A stretch of DNA of 35,039 nucleotides from a virus. This document shows, in pieces, positions 21,684 to 29,480 of the stretch (within the stretch, counting starts at the first letter, position 1; each line of letters starts with the position of its first letter). The stretch is taken from positions 1 to 35,039 of the IMG/VR virus record IMGVR_UViG_3300025913_000079; one strand, 5' to 3'. The position numbers and the translations under genes were made by a program. The notes under the pieces are model-generated. The model had not been told where the DNA came from and made no database searches. It saw nothing but the letters and a program-made list of their open reading frames with translations.

Positions 21684-23298
21684 CAGCTGTCCGAAGTGTG
21701 GAAGCGAAGACAATCTCGCCGTCTATGACGACCACGAGTACTGCTTCTCGCAAGGCTGCGATTACCGAAAGAACTATAACAAGAAAGGTAACCGAGAAAT
21801 CACCGAAGAAAGAAAAGAAAGTCGACTGACGCCTCTCCCCCTCAAGACAATGCCTGCCTTGAAGAGCCGAGGATTGGATACGGCTTCGATCAATAAGTAC
21901 AAGATTACGGTCAACACCAACCCCGACAGCGACATCGAGTGTGTCTTCCCTCTCTTCGACTGTGAAGGCGAGGGTATGCACATAGCAAACCAGGTACGGC
22001 GAGCCGGTAAAGCTTTCCACACCGAGGGCGATATGTCTCGGGCGGGGTTGTTTGGTCAGAACTTCTTCCCGGCGGGAGGAAAGTCGATCACAGTGACGGA
22101 AGGGTATTATGATGCTGCTTCAGCATTTCAGCTCACCGGCTCGCGCTACCCGAATGTGGGTGTTATGTCTGCCGCTTCCGCGAAGAAAGAGATTGTCCGT
22201 AACTTTGAATATATCGACTCGTTCGAGAAAGTTGTTCTTAACTTTGATAGTGATGATCCTGGACAGAAAGCCGCTAAGGAAGTCGCGCAACTCTTCGCGC
22301 CCGGTAAGGTCACGATCCTCAAGCTTGAGAAGGCAAAGGATGCCAACGACTACCTGAAGAGCGGATGGGCGAAGGAGTATATCAATGAATGGTTTCGCAG
22401 CCCTCCGTACATGCCTGACGGCATCCAGCTTGGCTCTGACCCGGCCCTCATCGAAGAGATTATCAAGTATAAAGAACCCCGCTCCGTACCATATCCGTGG
22501 GATGGCCTCAACCAAAAGACCTACGGAATACGAACTTCTGAATTGGTTCTACTCACGGCTGACACGGGAGTTGGAAAGACCTCTGTTTGCAAAGAGATTG
22601 AATATTCCCTCCTAACCCATCCTGATTTGGTTGCTGAGGGCGCGGGTGTTGGCTTCCTCCATCTCGAAGAACCGAAGCGAGACCTCGCTCTAGGGTTGAT
22701 GTCTGTCCACAACAACAAGCCATACCACTTCCCGGACGTCGAAAGGACAGAAGAGGAGCTACGAGATGCTTATAAAGCAGTCCTTGACACTGACCGTGTC
22801 GTCATATGGGATCATTTTGGTTCTAATGATATCGATGTTGTTCTGGCCAAAATACGCCATATGGCCGCTCTTGGTTGTCGGTACATCTTTCTGGATCACC
22901 TTTCCATTATTGTTAGCGATCAGTCTGGCGATGAACGGAAGCAGTTAGACGAGATTAGTACGAAGATCAAGACACTGACGATGAATTTAGACATCGCAGT
23001 AGTGTGTGTCATTCATATCAATCGTCAAGGTCAGGTCCGTGGTTCTGCCGGTCCCGAGCAGGTGGCGAATATCATTCTTCGTCTCGAACGTGACAAGAAA
23101 GAGTTGAACGAATGGCGACGGAACATCACTAAGATCACCGTCGAGAAGAACCGGAAATTCGGTCGGACAGGCCCGGCCTGTTATTTATACTACAACGAGG
23201 TGACAGGACGACTAGAAGAGTTGTCGAAGGAGCTGGCGTACGAGTATGAGAACGGAAGCACCGGAGCCGGACATGAGTTCGGTGCATACGCCGCATAG
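21661..23298 (+). CDS. T7 gp4-like DNA primase-helicase
   Basis: 545 residues (T7 gp4 is 566). Zinc-binding primase domain C10, C13, C28, C33 (DSCPKCGS ... CFSQGCDY), TOPRIM core VTEGYYDAAS (145-154; E147) and NFDSDDPG (194-201; D196, D198). The DnaB-type helicase has Walker A ADTGVGKTS (300-308), catalytic LHLEE (E336), Walker B YIFLDHLS (408-415), VCVIHINRQG (H3-like) and a finger region NRKFGRTGP (497-505). It unwinds DNA and makes primers for the lagging strand, working with the adjacent polymerase and the SSB-like protein. AAGGAG before the ATG. Zinc and primase elements are intact, so it should be bifunctional. Confidence 0.95.
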   Translation: MSKFVRHDSCPKCGSEDNLAVYDDHEYCFSQGCDYRKNYNKKGNREITEERKESRLTPLPLKTMPALKSRGLDTASINKYKITVNTNPDSDIECVFPLFDCEGEGMHIANQVRRAGKAFHTEGDMSRAGLFGQNFFPAGGKSITVTEGYYDAASAFQLTGSRYPNVGVMSAASAKKEIVRNFEYIDSFEKVVLNFDSDDPGQKAAKEVAQLFAPGKVTILKLEKAKDANDYLKSGWAKEYINEWFRSPPYMPDGIQLGSDPALIEEIIKYKEPRSVPYPWDGLNQKTYGIRTSELVLLTADTGVGKTSVCKEIEYSLLTHPDLVAEGAGVGFLHLEEPKRDLALGLMSVHNNKPYHFPDVERTEEELRDAYKAVLDTDRVVIWDHFGSNDIDVVLAKIRHMAALGCRYIFLDHLSIIVSDQSGDERKQLDEISTKIKTLTMNLDIAVVCVIHINRQGQVRGSAGPEQVANIILRLERDKKELNEWRRNITKITVEKNRKFGRTGPACYLYYNEVTGRLEELSKELAYEYENGSTGAGHEFGAYAA

Positions 23299-23307
23299 GA
23301 GAAATGA

Positions 23308-25128
23308 TTGTATCTTGATTGGCACAACCTCAATAGAGATGCCTACGTAATTGACATAGAGACTGACGGCTTAGACGCGACCCGAATATGGGTTCTATGC
23401 TGGCGAAACGTCAAGACAGGAGAGACAGGTGAATGTAAAAGCATATCTGAGATCAAAAGCTTCTTCGATCAAACGAGTGGCGGACTGTATGTTGGCCACA
23501 ACATTCTTAAGTTCGATGCTCCAACTCTGGTGCATCTCGTGGACGGGGTCAGCCTCGGTGCTGCTAATTGTATTGACACTCTCGTCCTTAGCACTCTTTA
23601 CTCTCCTAGCTTGCCTGGCGGTCATAGCCTTCAATCTTGGGGTGGACGGCTAGGTAAACCTAAGATAGAGTTCGATGACTGGTCGCGCCTGACACCCGAG
23701 ATGGTAGAGTATTGCCATCAAGACGTCGCAATCACTGCCGAACTCTTCGTCAGGCTTATCAAGACGCTGAGGAAGATTGGCTTCTCGGAGAAATCGGTCT
23801 GGATACAACACCACTTCACTGTTCTTCTAGACAGGCAGCATAGGAATGGATTTTATTTTGATGGTCATAGGGCACTGGGATTACTTACGTCTCTGCGTTC
23901 TAGGCAAGCTGAGCTGGAGGAACTGATCCATGTCGCTTTCCCACCGCAACTTGAGGAACTCGCCCACTACAAGCTCGCTCGTAAAAAGAATGGCGAATAC
24001 AGCAGCCAATATCTCCGACACCGTCAGTTGTATGAACTCGTCGAGATTGATCCCGACGGATCGTATCGCGTTTTTGGACGAACTCCTTTCAACATTGGTT
24101 CTCCTAAACAACGAGTTGAGAAACTCAAATCGTTAGGATGGGTCTGCAAAGAGTTCACCGAGAAGGGTGGTGAGACTCCCTTCATAAAAGGGAAGCTCGC
24201 CCCTTCATTAGAGAAGTTCTTAGAGACGCACGACATACCAGAGGTCCATCTCATTGCGAAATGGATGTCGATAGGTGGTCGTGCCAACATGATCGGGACA
24301 TGGTTAGATGCTTGGAACGAAGAAGACTCCTGTATACATGGTAAGCTGTTTGTTGCAGACACCCTTAGGCTTCGACATCAATCTCCTAACACAGCCAACA
24401 TCCCCGCCGTACGGACAGCTAAAGGGGGCGGCGTCCTGCGTGGCGAAGAAGGATATTACACGTATGAAGCTCGTGATTTATGGTGTGCTAGACCTGGACG
24501 AATGCTTGTCGGTACTGATGCGGCAGGTCTTGAGCTACGAATGCTTGCTCATTACCTTAACCGCCCAGATTTCACAGAGCAGGTAGTCAATGGTGATCCC
24601 CATCAGTACAACGCCGATCTTGTTGGTATTACCCGGCCACAAGCCAAGACGCTTATCTATGCCGTGTTATATGGGGCAGCCCCACCTAAGGTTGCAAAGA
24701 CACTCGATATCTCAGTCGGAGAGGCTGCGAATATTAGGACGTTGTTTCTCGAACGTCTGGGTGTCGGAACTCTCATAAATGAGTGTCAGAAGGAGCAGAG
24801 AAATGGAAGAGTCACACTCGTCGACGGCAGTAAGGTGGTATGTCCGAGTCCACACGCTGCACTCAATTATCGACTCCAAGGCGGAGGAGCAAGGGTCATG
24901 GCTCTCGGTGCTATCCTTCTTGAGAGAAGCCTGCGCAAATATGCCCTCGACAGTCTTAAGGTTGGAGATATTCATGACGAGTGGCAATATGACGTCCACC
25001 CTGAACATGCCGATCCACACGGCGAACTCGCTGTCCAAGCTATTAGAGAGGCTGGGAAGAAGCTTGCCCTTAATGTACCGCTCGATGGCGAGTCTAAGAA
25101 AGGACTGACATGGGCGGAGACCCACTAG
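23308..25128 (+). CDS. Family A DNA polymerase (T7 gp5-like)
   Basis: 606 residues. 3'-5' exonuclease motifs VIDIETDG (D16, E18), VGHNILKFD (D70) and YCHQD (Y135, D139) are intact, so proofreading is expected. Polymerase motif A GTDAAGLELRM (D404), motif B RPQAKTLIYAVLYG (R443, K447, Y451, Y455) and motif C IHDEWQYDV (H556, D557, E558). Tyr at the T7 Y526 position predicts poor discrimination against dideoxynucleotides. The usual Gly after that Tyr is Ala (IYA rather than IYG). A T7-type thioredoxin-binding loop cannot be confirmed. Start is TTG with AGGAG 6 bases upstream; no good ATG exists nearby. Follows the helicase gene by 9 bases. Confidence 0.95.
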   Translation: MYLDWHNLNRDAYVIDIETDGLDATRIWVLCWRNVKTGETGECKSISEIKSFFDQTSGGLYVGHNILKFDAPTLVHLVDGVSLGAANCIDTLVLSTLYSPSLPGGHSLQSWGGRLGKPKIEFDDWSRLTPEMVEYCHQDVAITAELFVRLIKTLRKIGFSEKSVWIQHHFTVLLDRQHRNGFYFDGHRALGLLTSLRSRQAELEELIHVAFPPQLEELAHYKLARKKNGEYSSQYLRHRQLYELVEIDPDGSYRVFGRTPFNIGSPKQRVEKLKSLGWVCKEFTEKGGETPFIKGKLAPSLEKFLETHDIPEVHLIAKWMSIGGRANMIGTWLDAWNEEDSCIHGKLFVADTLRLRHQSPNTANIPAVRTAKGGGVLRGEEGYYTYEARDLWCARPGRMLVGTDAAGLELRMLAHYLNRPDFTEQVVNGDPHQYNADLVGITRPQAKTLIYAVLYGAAPPKVAKTLDISVGEAANIRTLFLERLGVGTLINECQKEQRNGRVTLVDGSKVVCPSPHAALNYRLQGGGARVMALGAILLERSLRKYALDSLKVGDIHDEWQYDVHPEHADPHGELAVQAIREAGKKLALNVPLDGESKKGLTWAETH

Positions 25129-25385
25129 ATAAAGTCGACTGGACGCTTCCGGGGATGGAGAAGTTCTCGGAAGCCGATATCCGCTTTCTCAAGAAAACTA
25201 TTACTGATGAAGACCTGGTAAACAGTATTCATTGTCTAGGCTGGGCTCTATGGCCCACGACAAACCGTGGTTATTATAACGAGGATGTCTTGCGTAAACT
25301 CGCAGATTTTATTGAGATTCAGAACAAACCTTTTTGGGACGAATACGATAAACACTGTGAAGAATATTTCAAAAATAATAGTTGA
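25110..25385 (+). CDS. Small acidic protein of unknown function
   Basis: 91 residues. EKFSEADIRFLKKTITDEDL, then CLGWALWPTTNRGYYNEDVL, then a helical acidic end. Overlaps the polymerase by 19 bases. Its last codons contain the -35 region of the 25382 promoter. Confidence 0.65.
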   Translation: MGGDPLDKVDWTLPGMEKFSEADIRFLKKTITDEDLVNSIHCLGWALWPTTNRGYYNEDVLRKLADFIEIQNKPFWDEYDKHCEEYFKNNS

Positions 25386-25409
25386 CATTCTCGTAAAATA
25401 GTGTATAAT
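25382..25409 (+). promoter_or_regulatory. Rightward sigma-70 promoter of the recombination and nucleotide block
   Basis: TTGACA (25382-25387), 16-bp spacer, TATAAT (25404-25409), then AGGTGTATAGGGT. The bases after the -10 are identical to those of the 20070 promoter over GGTGTATAGGGT. Predicted start near 25416, only ~7 bases before an ATG at 25423. Confidence 0.88.
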
Positions 25410-25458
25410 AGGTGTATAGGGTATGGGTGAATACGCAGAATATGCTCTTGAATCTTTT

Positions 25459-25498
25459 ATGAATAGAGGAATGCGTTTTCCCTCTCACTCCTATTCAT
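25459..25498 (+). promoter_or_regulatory. Stem-loop in the leader of the SSB-like gene
   Basis: ATGAATAG (25459-25466) pairs perfectly with CTATTCAT (25491-25498). Inside, GAGGAA can pair with TTCCCTC with one bulge. This places a strong hairpin in the mRNA leader ~33 bases before the SSB start, a possible site for translational autoregulation. Confidence 0.55.
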
Positions 25499-25530
25499 CC
25501 AAGAAAAAGAAAAAGGAAGACCATAAGAAA

Positions 25531-26061
25531 ATGGCTGATCGTGTTACAGTATTCGTTCCGGGCGTCGTGTTCTGGGCGAAGGTTATTGGTGAACCCCGTC
25601 TCAACTACGAGAAGGACGGACGTGAATGGACGTATGACTTTGTCCCTGACGACACGTCATTCCTGAAGGAGCATCGACTCCTCGACCGCCTGAAGGAAGC
25701 CCGTGAGCCTATCCCTGGTCCATATCTCCGGATGCGTAAGTCGGAGCTGACTAAGGACGGTGAGAAGAACGAGCCGATCCGTATCTATGACGCCGACAAT
25801 AACGCATGGGACAACCGCCTCCTCGGTAACGGTACTCGTGTCGTCGCGAAGCTCGCAATCGTCGACTACGGTAAGGGTAAGAAGAAGGGTATCTATACGA
25901 CCGCCCTTCGTGTCGAAGACCTCGTACCGTTCGAGACGAACGAGTTTGGCGGGTATGACGGCGGCAAAGCCGAGCCTGAGGCTAAGGCTAAGCCGAAAGG
26001 CAAACCTCAGACCATCCTCGAAGAACTCGACGAAGGTCTCGACGACGATCTGCCTTTCTAG
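25531..26061 (+). CDS. Single-stranded DNA-binding protein, T7 gp2.5-like role
   Basis: 176 residues. N-terminal beta-rich domain (ADRVTVFVPGVVFWAKVIGE, later GTRVVAKLAIVDYGKG) consistent with an OB fold. A Lys/Glu/Pro-rich linker follows (~140-160), then an acidic C-terminus ending LDDDLPF. The acidic tail with terminal Phe is the hallmark of SSBs that recruit helicase, polymerase and other partners, and the last six residues nearly equal those of bacterial SSB (DDDIPF). An ATG 36 codons upstream is possible, but it would start ~7 bases from the transcript start and would translate the leader hairpin, so I prefer 25531. Placement after the polymerase supports the role. Confidence 0.8.
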   Translation: MADRVTVFVPGVVFWAKVIGEPRLNYEKDGREWTYDFVPDDTSFLKEHRLLDRLKEAREPIPGPYLRMRKSELTKDGEKNEPIRIYDADNNAWDNRLLGNGTRVVAKLAIVDYGKGKKKGIYTTALRVEDLVPFETNEFGGYDGGKAEPEAKAKPKGKPQTILEELDEGLDDDLPF

Positions 26062-26428
26062 TTGAAGAGGTAGACCGGGCTCGCTGCGGTGGTTATATTG
26101 CACCGTAGTATACCCGGCTGATCTGTGGATGAGTGGGCAACCCCCAGTAAGAATAGTCCTGTAAGGAAGACCAAGCCGTTCGAGTCGGCGGGACAAAACG
26201 CCCACACATAATCCCTCGATGAGTAGACGAAAGAGTCTTGCATTGAATGGTAGGATAAGGCTGAACGGATGAGTCAGCGAGGGCCTCCACTTTATGAAGT
26301 CCGTGCCCGTGTTTGTCCGAGCGGGGATAGCTGCAAATCCTTGTTTACTTGGGCTCGCAGGTTCCACATGGTAGTCAGGAGGATGCATACTCCGTTAGCA
26401 GCTACATCGGACTCCATTTTGGATAGCT
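26062..26428. other. Gene-free spacer with elaborate stem-loops
   Basis: Two-tier hairpin right after the SSB stop: CCGGG (26075-26079) with CCCGG (26113-26117), internal loop, then CTGCGGTG (26084-26091) with CACCGTAG (26101-26108, one G-T pair). Further on, GCCG/CGGC with a 7-nt loop (26175-26189) and a long-range pair CCCTCG (26213-26218) with CGAGGG (26278-26283). No gene on either strand, no T-run. A structured RNA or processing signal is possible. Confidence 0.45.
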
Positions 26429-26677
26429 ATGTTCAAACGAAAACCAAAGACATACCTTCTTCGGGCCGTCGTCGCAAGGACCAACCTTGATACGATTGAT
26501 CTGACTGTCCATGCTCCTGACGAGCACACAGCCTATTCGATAGCGAGACAGGTACTCGATAAATTCCCTGAACCACACGGAGAAGACGGCGTCCCGTTCT
26601 GCTTCATCCGTGAAAGAGAATATGGAAGGCCAGAACTCCTGAGCCTCCTAGAACAAGAGGACGAGGGAGCTGCCTAA
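26429..26677 (+). CDS. Small protein of unknown function
   Basis: 82 residues: YLLRAVVARTNLDTIDLTVH, then EHTAYSIARQVLDKFPEP, then an acidic end. Beta-alpha-beta layout. Ribosome site weak. Ends 10 bases before the nuclease start. Confidence 0.55.
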   Translation: MFKRKPKTYLLRAVVARTNLDTIDLTVHAPDEHTAYSIARQVLDKFPEPHGEDGVPFCFIREREYGRPELLSLLEQEDEGAA

Positions 26678-26687
26678 ATTAGAAGAC

Positions 26688-27527
26688 TTGCCGCGCGACA
26701 TCTACGCGCTATTCAACCCGGACGAACACCATGAGTGCAACGAAGAAAACCTCGACGAGTTTGCAGAGAACGTCAAAGGACTCCTACGACAAAGGCTGGC
26801 CCAGCGACCCGATGCCGATCCCGCCCTTCGGTTTTCCAGTCTGGGTAAGCCAGACCGACAACTCTGGTTCGACCTACACCCGGAGCCCGGAACGAAAGAA
26901 AGGCTCCTACCTAAAACCTATCTGAAATTTCTGTATGGAGACTTGATTGAGCAACTCGTCCTTTTCCTCGCAAAAGAGGCTGGCCATTCTGTCGAACGTA
27001 CTCAAGAGGAGATTGAGGTCCTCGGCATCAAGGGTCACATTGATGCTATTATTGATGGGACCGTCGTGGATGTTAAATCCGCAAGCTCTTTCGGCTATAA
27101 GAAATTCGAGGAACGCCGAGTAACGGAAGATGATCCGTTCGGGTATGTCGCCCAGCTCTCGGGCTATGCCGACGTCCTTACTCCCGGACAACCAGCCGCA
27201 TGGGTGGCTAACGACAAGGTAGCAGGAGACATCTGTGTCTCACCACTCTCGTCTATCGTCATCGCTCACCATAAACCTGCCGAGCGCATCGAGCACCTCA
27301 AGAAAGTCATCGACAGTGAAACCCCTCCGCCGCTTTGTTATCAGCCTGTCTCTGACGGTCTTAGCGGTAATCTTAAGCTACCTACTCCTTGCAGTTATTG
27401 CAGTCATAAGCGTAGGTGCCATCCCAATCTACGTGTCTACTCATACTCGACAGGTCCGAGGTTTCTCACTAAAGTTGTTAAGGAGCCTAACGTACCGGAC
27501 ATAACTAAGAGTTTCTGGCTGGAATGA
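26688..27527 (+). CDS. PD-(D/E)XK nuclease, Cas4/RecB-like
   Basis: 279 residues. Catalytic core GDLIEQL (E88), KGHIDAIIDG (D119) and VVDVKSAS (D128, K130), with the C-terminal cluster CSYCSHKRRC. Cas4-type enzymes hold an Fe-S cluster with three C-terminal Cys and one N-terminal Cys. Here the N-terminal SSLGKPDRQLW has Asp where that Cys usually is, so the cluster may be incomplete or absent. It probably degrades DNA ends (the job of T7 gp6) for recombination or host DNA breakdown. Start is TTG with no clear ribosome site; a CTG at 26670 is an alternative. Followed by endonuclease VII (ATGA overlap). Confidence 0.82.
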   Translation: MPRDIYALFNPDEHHECNEENLDEFAENVKGLLRQRLAQRPDADPALRFSSLGKPDRQLWFDLHPEPGTKERLLPKTYLKFLYGDLIEQLVLFLAKEAGHSVERTQEEIEVLGIKGHIDAIIDGTVVDVKSASSFGYKKFEERRVTEDDPFGYVAQLSGYADVLTPGQPAAWVANDKVAGDICVSPLSSIVIAHHKPAERIEHLKKVIDSETPPPLCYQPVSDGLSGNLKLPTPCSYCSHKRRCHPNLRVYSYSTGPRFLTKVVKEPNVPDITKSFWLE

Positions 27528-27853
27528 CCCCTCAGGAAAAATCGAGAGCAAATCACCTAAGGAGTAAGTATGGGATTACCCTTGAGCAGTACAACCACCT
27601 CTTTCAAAAACAAGACGGATGCTGCGCGATTTGTTCACAACACCATTCTCAATTCAAGACCAGACTCGCAGTGGACCATAACCACGTCACAGGAGAAATC
27701 AGAGGACTCCTCTGTAATTACTGTAACCATAGAGTTGTTGGGCGTCATAGAGACCCAATTCTTCTTCGGCGGCTTGCCGACTACGTCGAGCAAGGGACAG
27801 GATGGTTCGTCCCAAAGCGAAAACGACCAATAAAAAGGAGCAAAAGAAAATGA
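27524..27853 (+). CDS. Endonuclease VII-like Holliday junction resolvase
   Basis: 109 residues. YGITLEQYNHLFQKQDGCCAIC and RLAVDHNHVTGEIRGLLCNYCN carry the zinc ligands C34, C37, C64, C67 and the His-metal finger D51-H52-N53-H54. These are the defining parts of T4 gp49 family enzymes, which cut branched DNA to allow packaging. The C-terminus is very basic (KRKRPIKRSKRK). A free-standing HNH homing enzyme is less likely, given the YGIT motif and context. Overlaps the nuclease gene by 4 bases. Confidence 0.9.
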   Translation: MTPQEKSRANHLRSKYGITLEQYNHLFQKQDGCCAICSQHHSQFKTRLAVDHNHVTGEIRGLLCNYCNHRVVGRHRDPILLRRLADYVEQGTGWFVPKRKRPIKRSKRK

Positions 27854-27912
27854 TAACCCTCCTACCTTACGTGTTCTACACGTTACCCTTTCCATTGCTG
27901 GTGTTTGCTTAA
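27850..27912 (+). CDS. 20-residue hydrophobic mini-ORF
   Basis: MITLLPYVFYTLPFPLLVFA. It begins in the resolvase stop (ATGA) and ends in the next start (TAATG), with AAAGGAG upstream. Either a small membrane peptide or a coupling ORF for the exonuclease. Confidence 0.35.
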   Translation: MITLLPYVFYTLPFPLLVFA

Positions 27913-28625
27913 TGGCAGATCGTAAGATACTCGTTCTCGACATTGAGACGAAGCCAGCAACCGCCTACGTCTGGCGTGCCTATGACGAGAATATCGGCTA
28001 TGAGCAAGTCCTTGATCCGGGTGGGATGATCTGTTTCGCTGCTAAGTTTGTCGGCAAGCCTGAGGTTCACTTCTATTCAGAATGGACTCACTCTCGTTAT
28101 GAGATGGTCAAGGCCGCCCACGATCTCTTGTCAGAAGCAGACGCAGTAGTCACCTATAACGGAGACAAGTTTGATATTCCTAAGCTCCATGGTGAGTTCA
28201 TTCTTACTGGTCTCACTGCTCCTGCTTCTATTACGTCGATTGACGTCGTCAAGACGGTAAGGAAGTTTGGCTTCTTGATGAACCGTCTTGCTTATATCGG
28301 GCCTCTGCTTAAGGTAGGCTCGAAGGTCAAGCACGAAGGCTTCGAATTGTGGGCTAAGGTTATCCAAGGCGACGACCGGGCCCGTAACAAGATGAGGAAG
28401 TATAATGAGCAAGACGTCGTTCTCCTTGAGAAACTCTATCTCAAAATCCTTCCATTCATCCGTAACCATCCCCATCTCGGTACTTCAAAACACGAGTGCG
28501 GGGCGTGTGGAAAGAATAACACCCATAGTCGCGGTTATCGCCGGACAAAACATTATAAGATACAGCGTATCCAGTGCCAAGACTGCGGCTCGTGGAGCGA
28601 CGGAACCAGGACCAAGATTACATAA
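27912..28625 (+). CDS. RNase H-like 3'-5' exonuclease with C-terminal zinc ribbon
   Basis: 237 residues. DnaQ-type motifs VLDIETKP (D10, E12), TYNGDKFDIPKL (D88) and YNEQDVVLLEKLY (Y164, D168), all intact. The C-terminal part has C196-C199 and C222-C225 flanking a basic strand-like segment (HSRGYRRTKHYKIQRIQ), like the zinc ribbons of transposases. Known as the RNase_H_2 / PolB-exo-like family in phages. It probably trims ssDNA or RNA ends during replication or recombination, with the ribbon binding nucleic acid. Coupled to both neighbours. Confidence 0.87.
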   Translation: MADRKILVLDIETKPATAYVWRAYDENIGYEQVLDPGGMICFAAKFVGKPEVHFYSEWTHSRYEMVKAAHDLLSEADAVVTYNGDKFDIPKLHGEFILTGLTAPASITSIDVVKTVRKFGFLMNRLAYIGPLLKVGSKVKHEGFELWAKVIQGDDRARNKMRKYNEQDVVLLEKLYLKILPFIRNHPHLGTSKHECGACGKNNTHSRGYRRTKHYKIQRIQCQDCGSWSDGTRTKIT

Positions 28626-28777
28626 TGGAAGACGTTTACGACTTGCTTGCACGAGACCTGATGAATAACGTCGATCTCGATTACGGTATGGCGCTTCTAG
28701 TCGTGGAGTTCCTGCAAGACAACGACTTCATCGATTATGACACCCTAAAGGAAATCTATCTGTATGGCGAAGACTGA
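28625..28777 (+). CDS. 50-residue acidic protein of unknown function
   Basis: MEDVYDLLARDLMNNVDLDY, then GMALLVVEFLQDNDFIDYDT. Mostly helical and acidic. Start overlaps the exonuclease stop; the end overlaps the diphosphohydrolase by 14 bases. Confidence 0.55.
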   Translation: MEDVYDLLARDLMNNVDLDYGMALLVVEFLQDNDFIDYDTLKEIYLYGED

Positions 28778-29222
28778 GTCAACATTCGCTGGTATTCCTG
28801 TCAGCGACCTTCCTGTCATGGATGTCTACAAAGCTGCTGCTACAGGACAATGGAGTGTAAAATTGAGTAAAGCCGTTGAGGAATACACTAATGACAAGGC
28901 GGAAGACGTCGCGAAGGGTGCCATCAAATATGACGGTGGAAAGGCTCCAGTATTTAGGGGCGCAATCGATTACTTCCCTCGGGCAATTAGCGCAGTTGCC
29001 TCGGTCTCCCTTTTCGGAGCTAATAAATATGCTTGGAAAGGATGGGAGCGAGTTCCAGACGGATACAATCGATACTCTGACGCAATGGTACGACACCTTA
29101 TCTACGAAGGAGAAGGAGAAGTTCTGGACCCTGATAGTGGACTTCTTCATGCTGCACACGCCGCATGGAACGCCCTCGCGCGTCTTGAACTCCTCCTCAA
29201 AGAGCGAGAGTCTCAGGTTTGA
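28764..29222 (+). CDS. dATP/dGTP diphosphohydrolase-like protein (MazZ-like domain)
   Basis: 152 residues. The segment GAIKYDGGKAPVFRGAID (~52-69), SLFGANKYAWKGWERVPDG (~82-100) and YSDAMVRHLIYEGEGEVLDP with LLHAAHAAWNALARLELLL matches the phage dATP/dGTP diphosphohydrolase N-terminal family. Members include MazZ of 2-aminoadenine (Z) phages, which converts dGTP to dGMP for dZ synthesis. The family also occurs in phages without Z. Here it lies in a nucleotide-pool block with ribonucleotide reductase and a MazG-like enzyme. No adenylosuccinate-synthetase-like PurZ is in the window. Confidence 0.8.
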   Translation: MAKTESTFAGIPVSDLPVMDVYKAAATGQWSVKLSKAVEEYTNDKAEDVAKGAIKYDGGKAPVFRGAIDYFPRAISAVASVSLFGANKYAWKGWERVPDGYNRYSDAMVRHLIYEGEGEVLDPDSGLLHAAHAAWNALARLELLLKERESQV

Positions 29223-29234
29223 TAGTGGTTGCTG

Positions 29235-29480
29235 ATGCCATACATTCAGAATAGGTGGGCTCGCTGGGAGTTGGAGGATGAGAACAGTCATCCAAAAACC
29301 CCCGGTGAGTTGAACTACATCTTAACTATGATTATCAACAACTATTGGCAAACAAACGGCGGCTATCGCGCTATTAACGATATTGTTGGGGCCTTGGAGG
29401 GGGCCAAGCTTGAGTTCTATAGACGCGTGGCTGCTCCGTATGAAGACCAGAAAATCAAGGAAAATGGTGATGTTTACTAA
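29235..29480 (+). CDS. Conserved small phage protein ending YEDxKIxxNGDVY
   Basis: 81 residues. MPYIQNRWARWELEDENSHP, TPGELNYILTMIINNYW, GALEGAKLEFYRRVAAPYED and KIKENGDVY follow a pattern I recall from many phage and bacterial proteins of unknown function. The start at 29235 restores the MPYI beginning typical of that group. Function unknown. Overlaps the next gene by 11 bases. Confidence 0.75.
   Translation: MPYIQNRWARWELEDENSHPKTPGELNYILTMIINNYWQTNGGYRAINDIVGALEGAKLEFYRRVAAPYEDQKIKENGDVY

Noticed and set aside
23304-23318. ATG start for DNA polymerase near 23304
   Set aside because: That ATG is out of frame and meets a stop after four codons. The in-frame TTG at 23308 has a well-spaced AGGAG.
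25423-25530. N-terminal extension of the SSB-like protein from ATG 25423
   Set aside because: It would start ~7 bases from the predicted transcript start, without a ribosome site, and would translate through a perfect leader hairpin.
26175-26189. Second T-arm look-alike (GCCG, TTCGAGT loop, CGGC)
   Set aside because: No acceptor stem, D-arm or anticodon arm at the right distances.
27524-27853. Homing HNH endonuclease or intron-borne gene
   Set aside because: The YGIT-x-x-Q-Y motif, zinc Cys pairs and DHNH core match endonuclease VII, and neighbouring genes are intact, so no intron insertion is implied.
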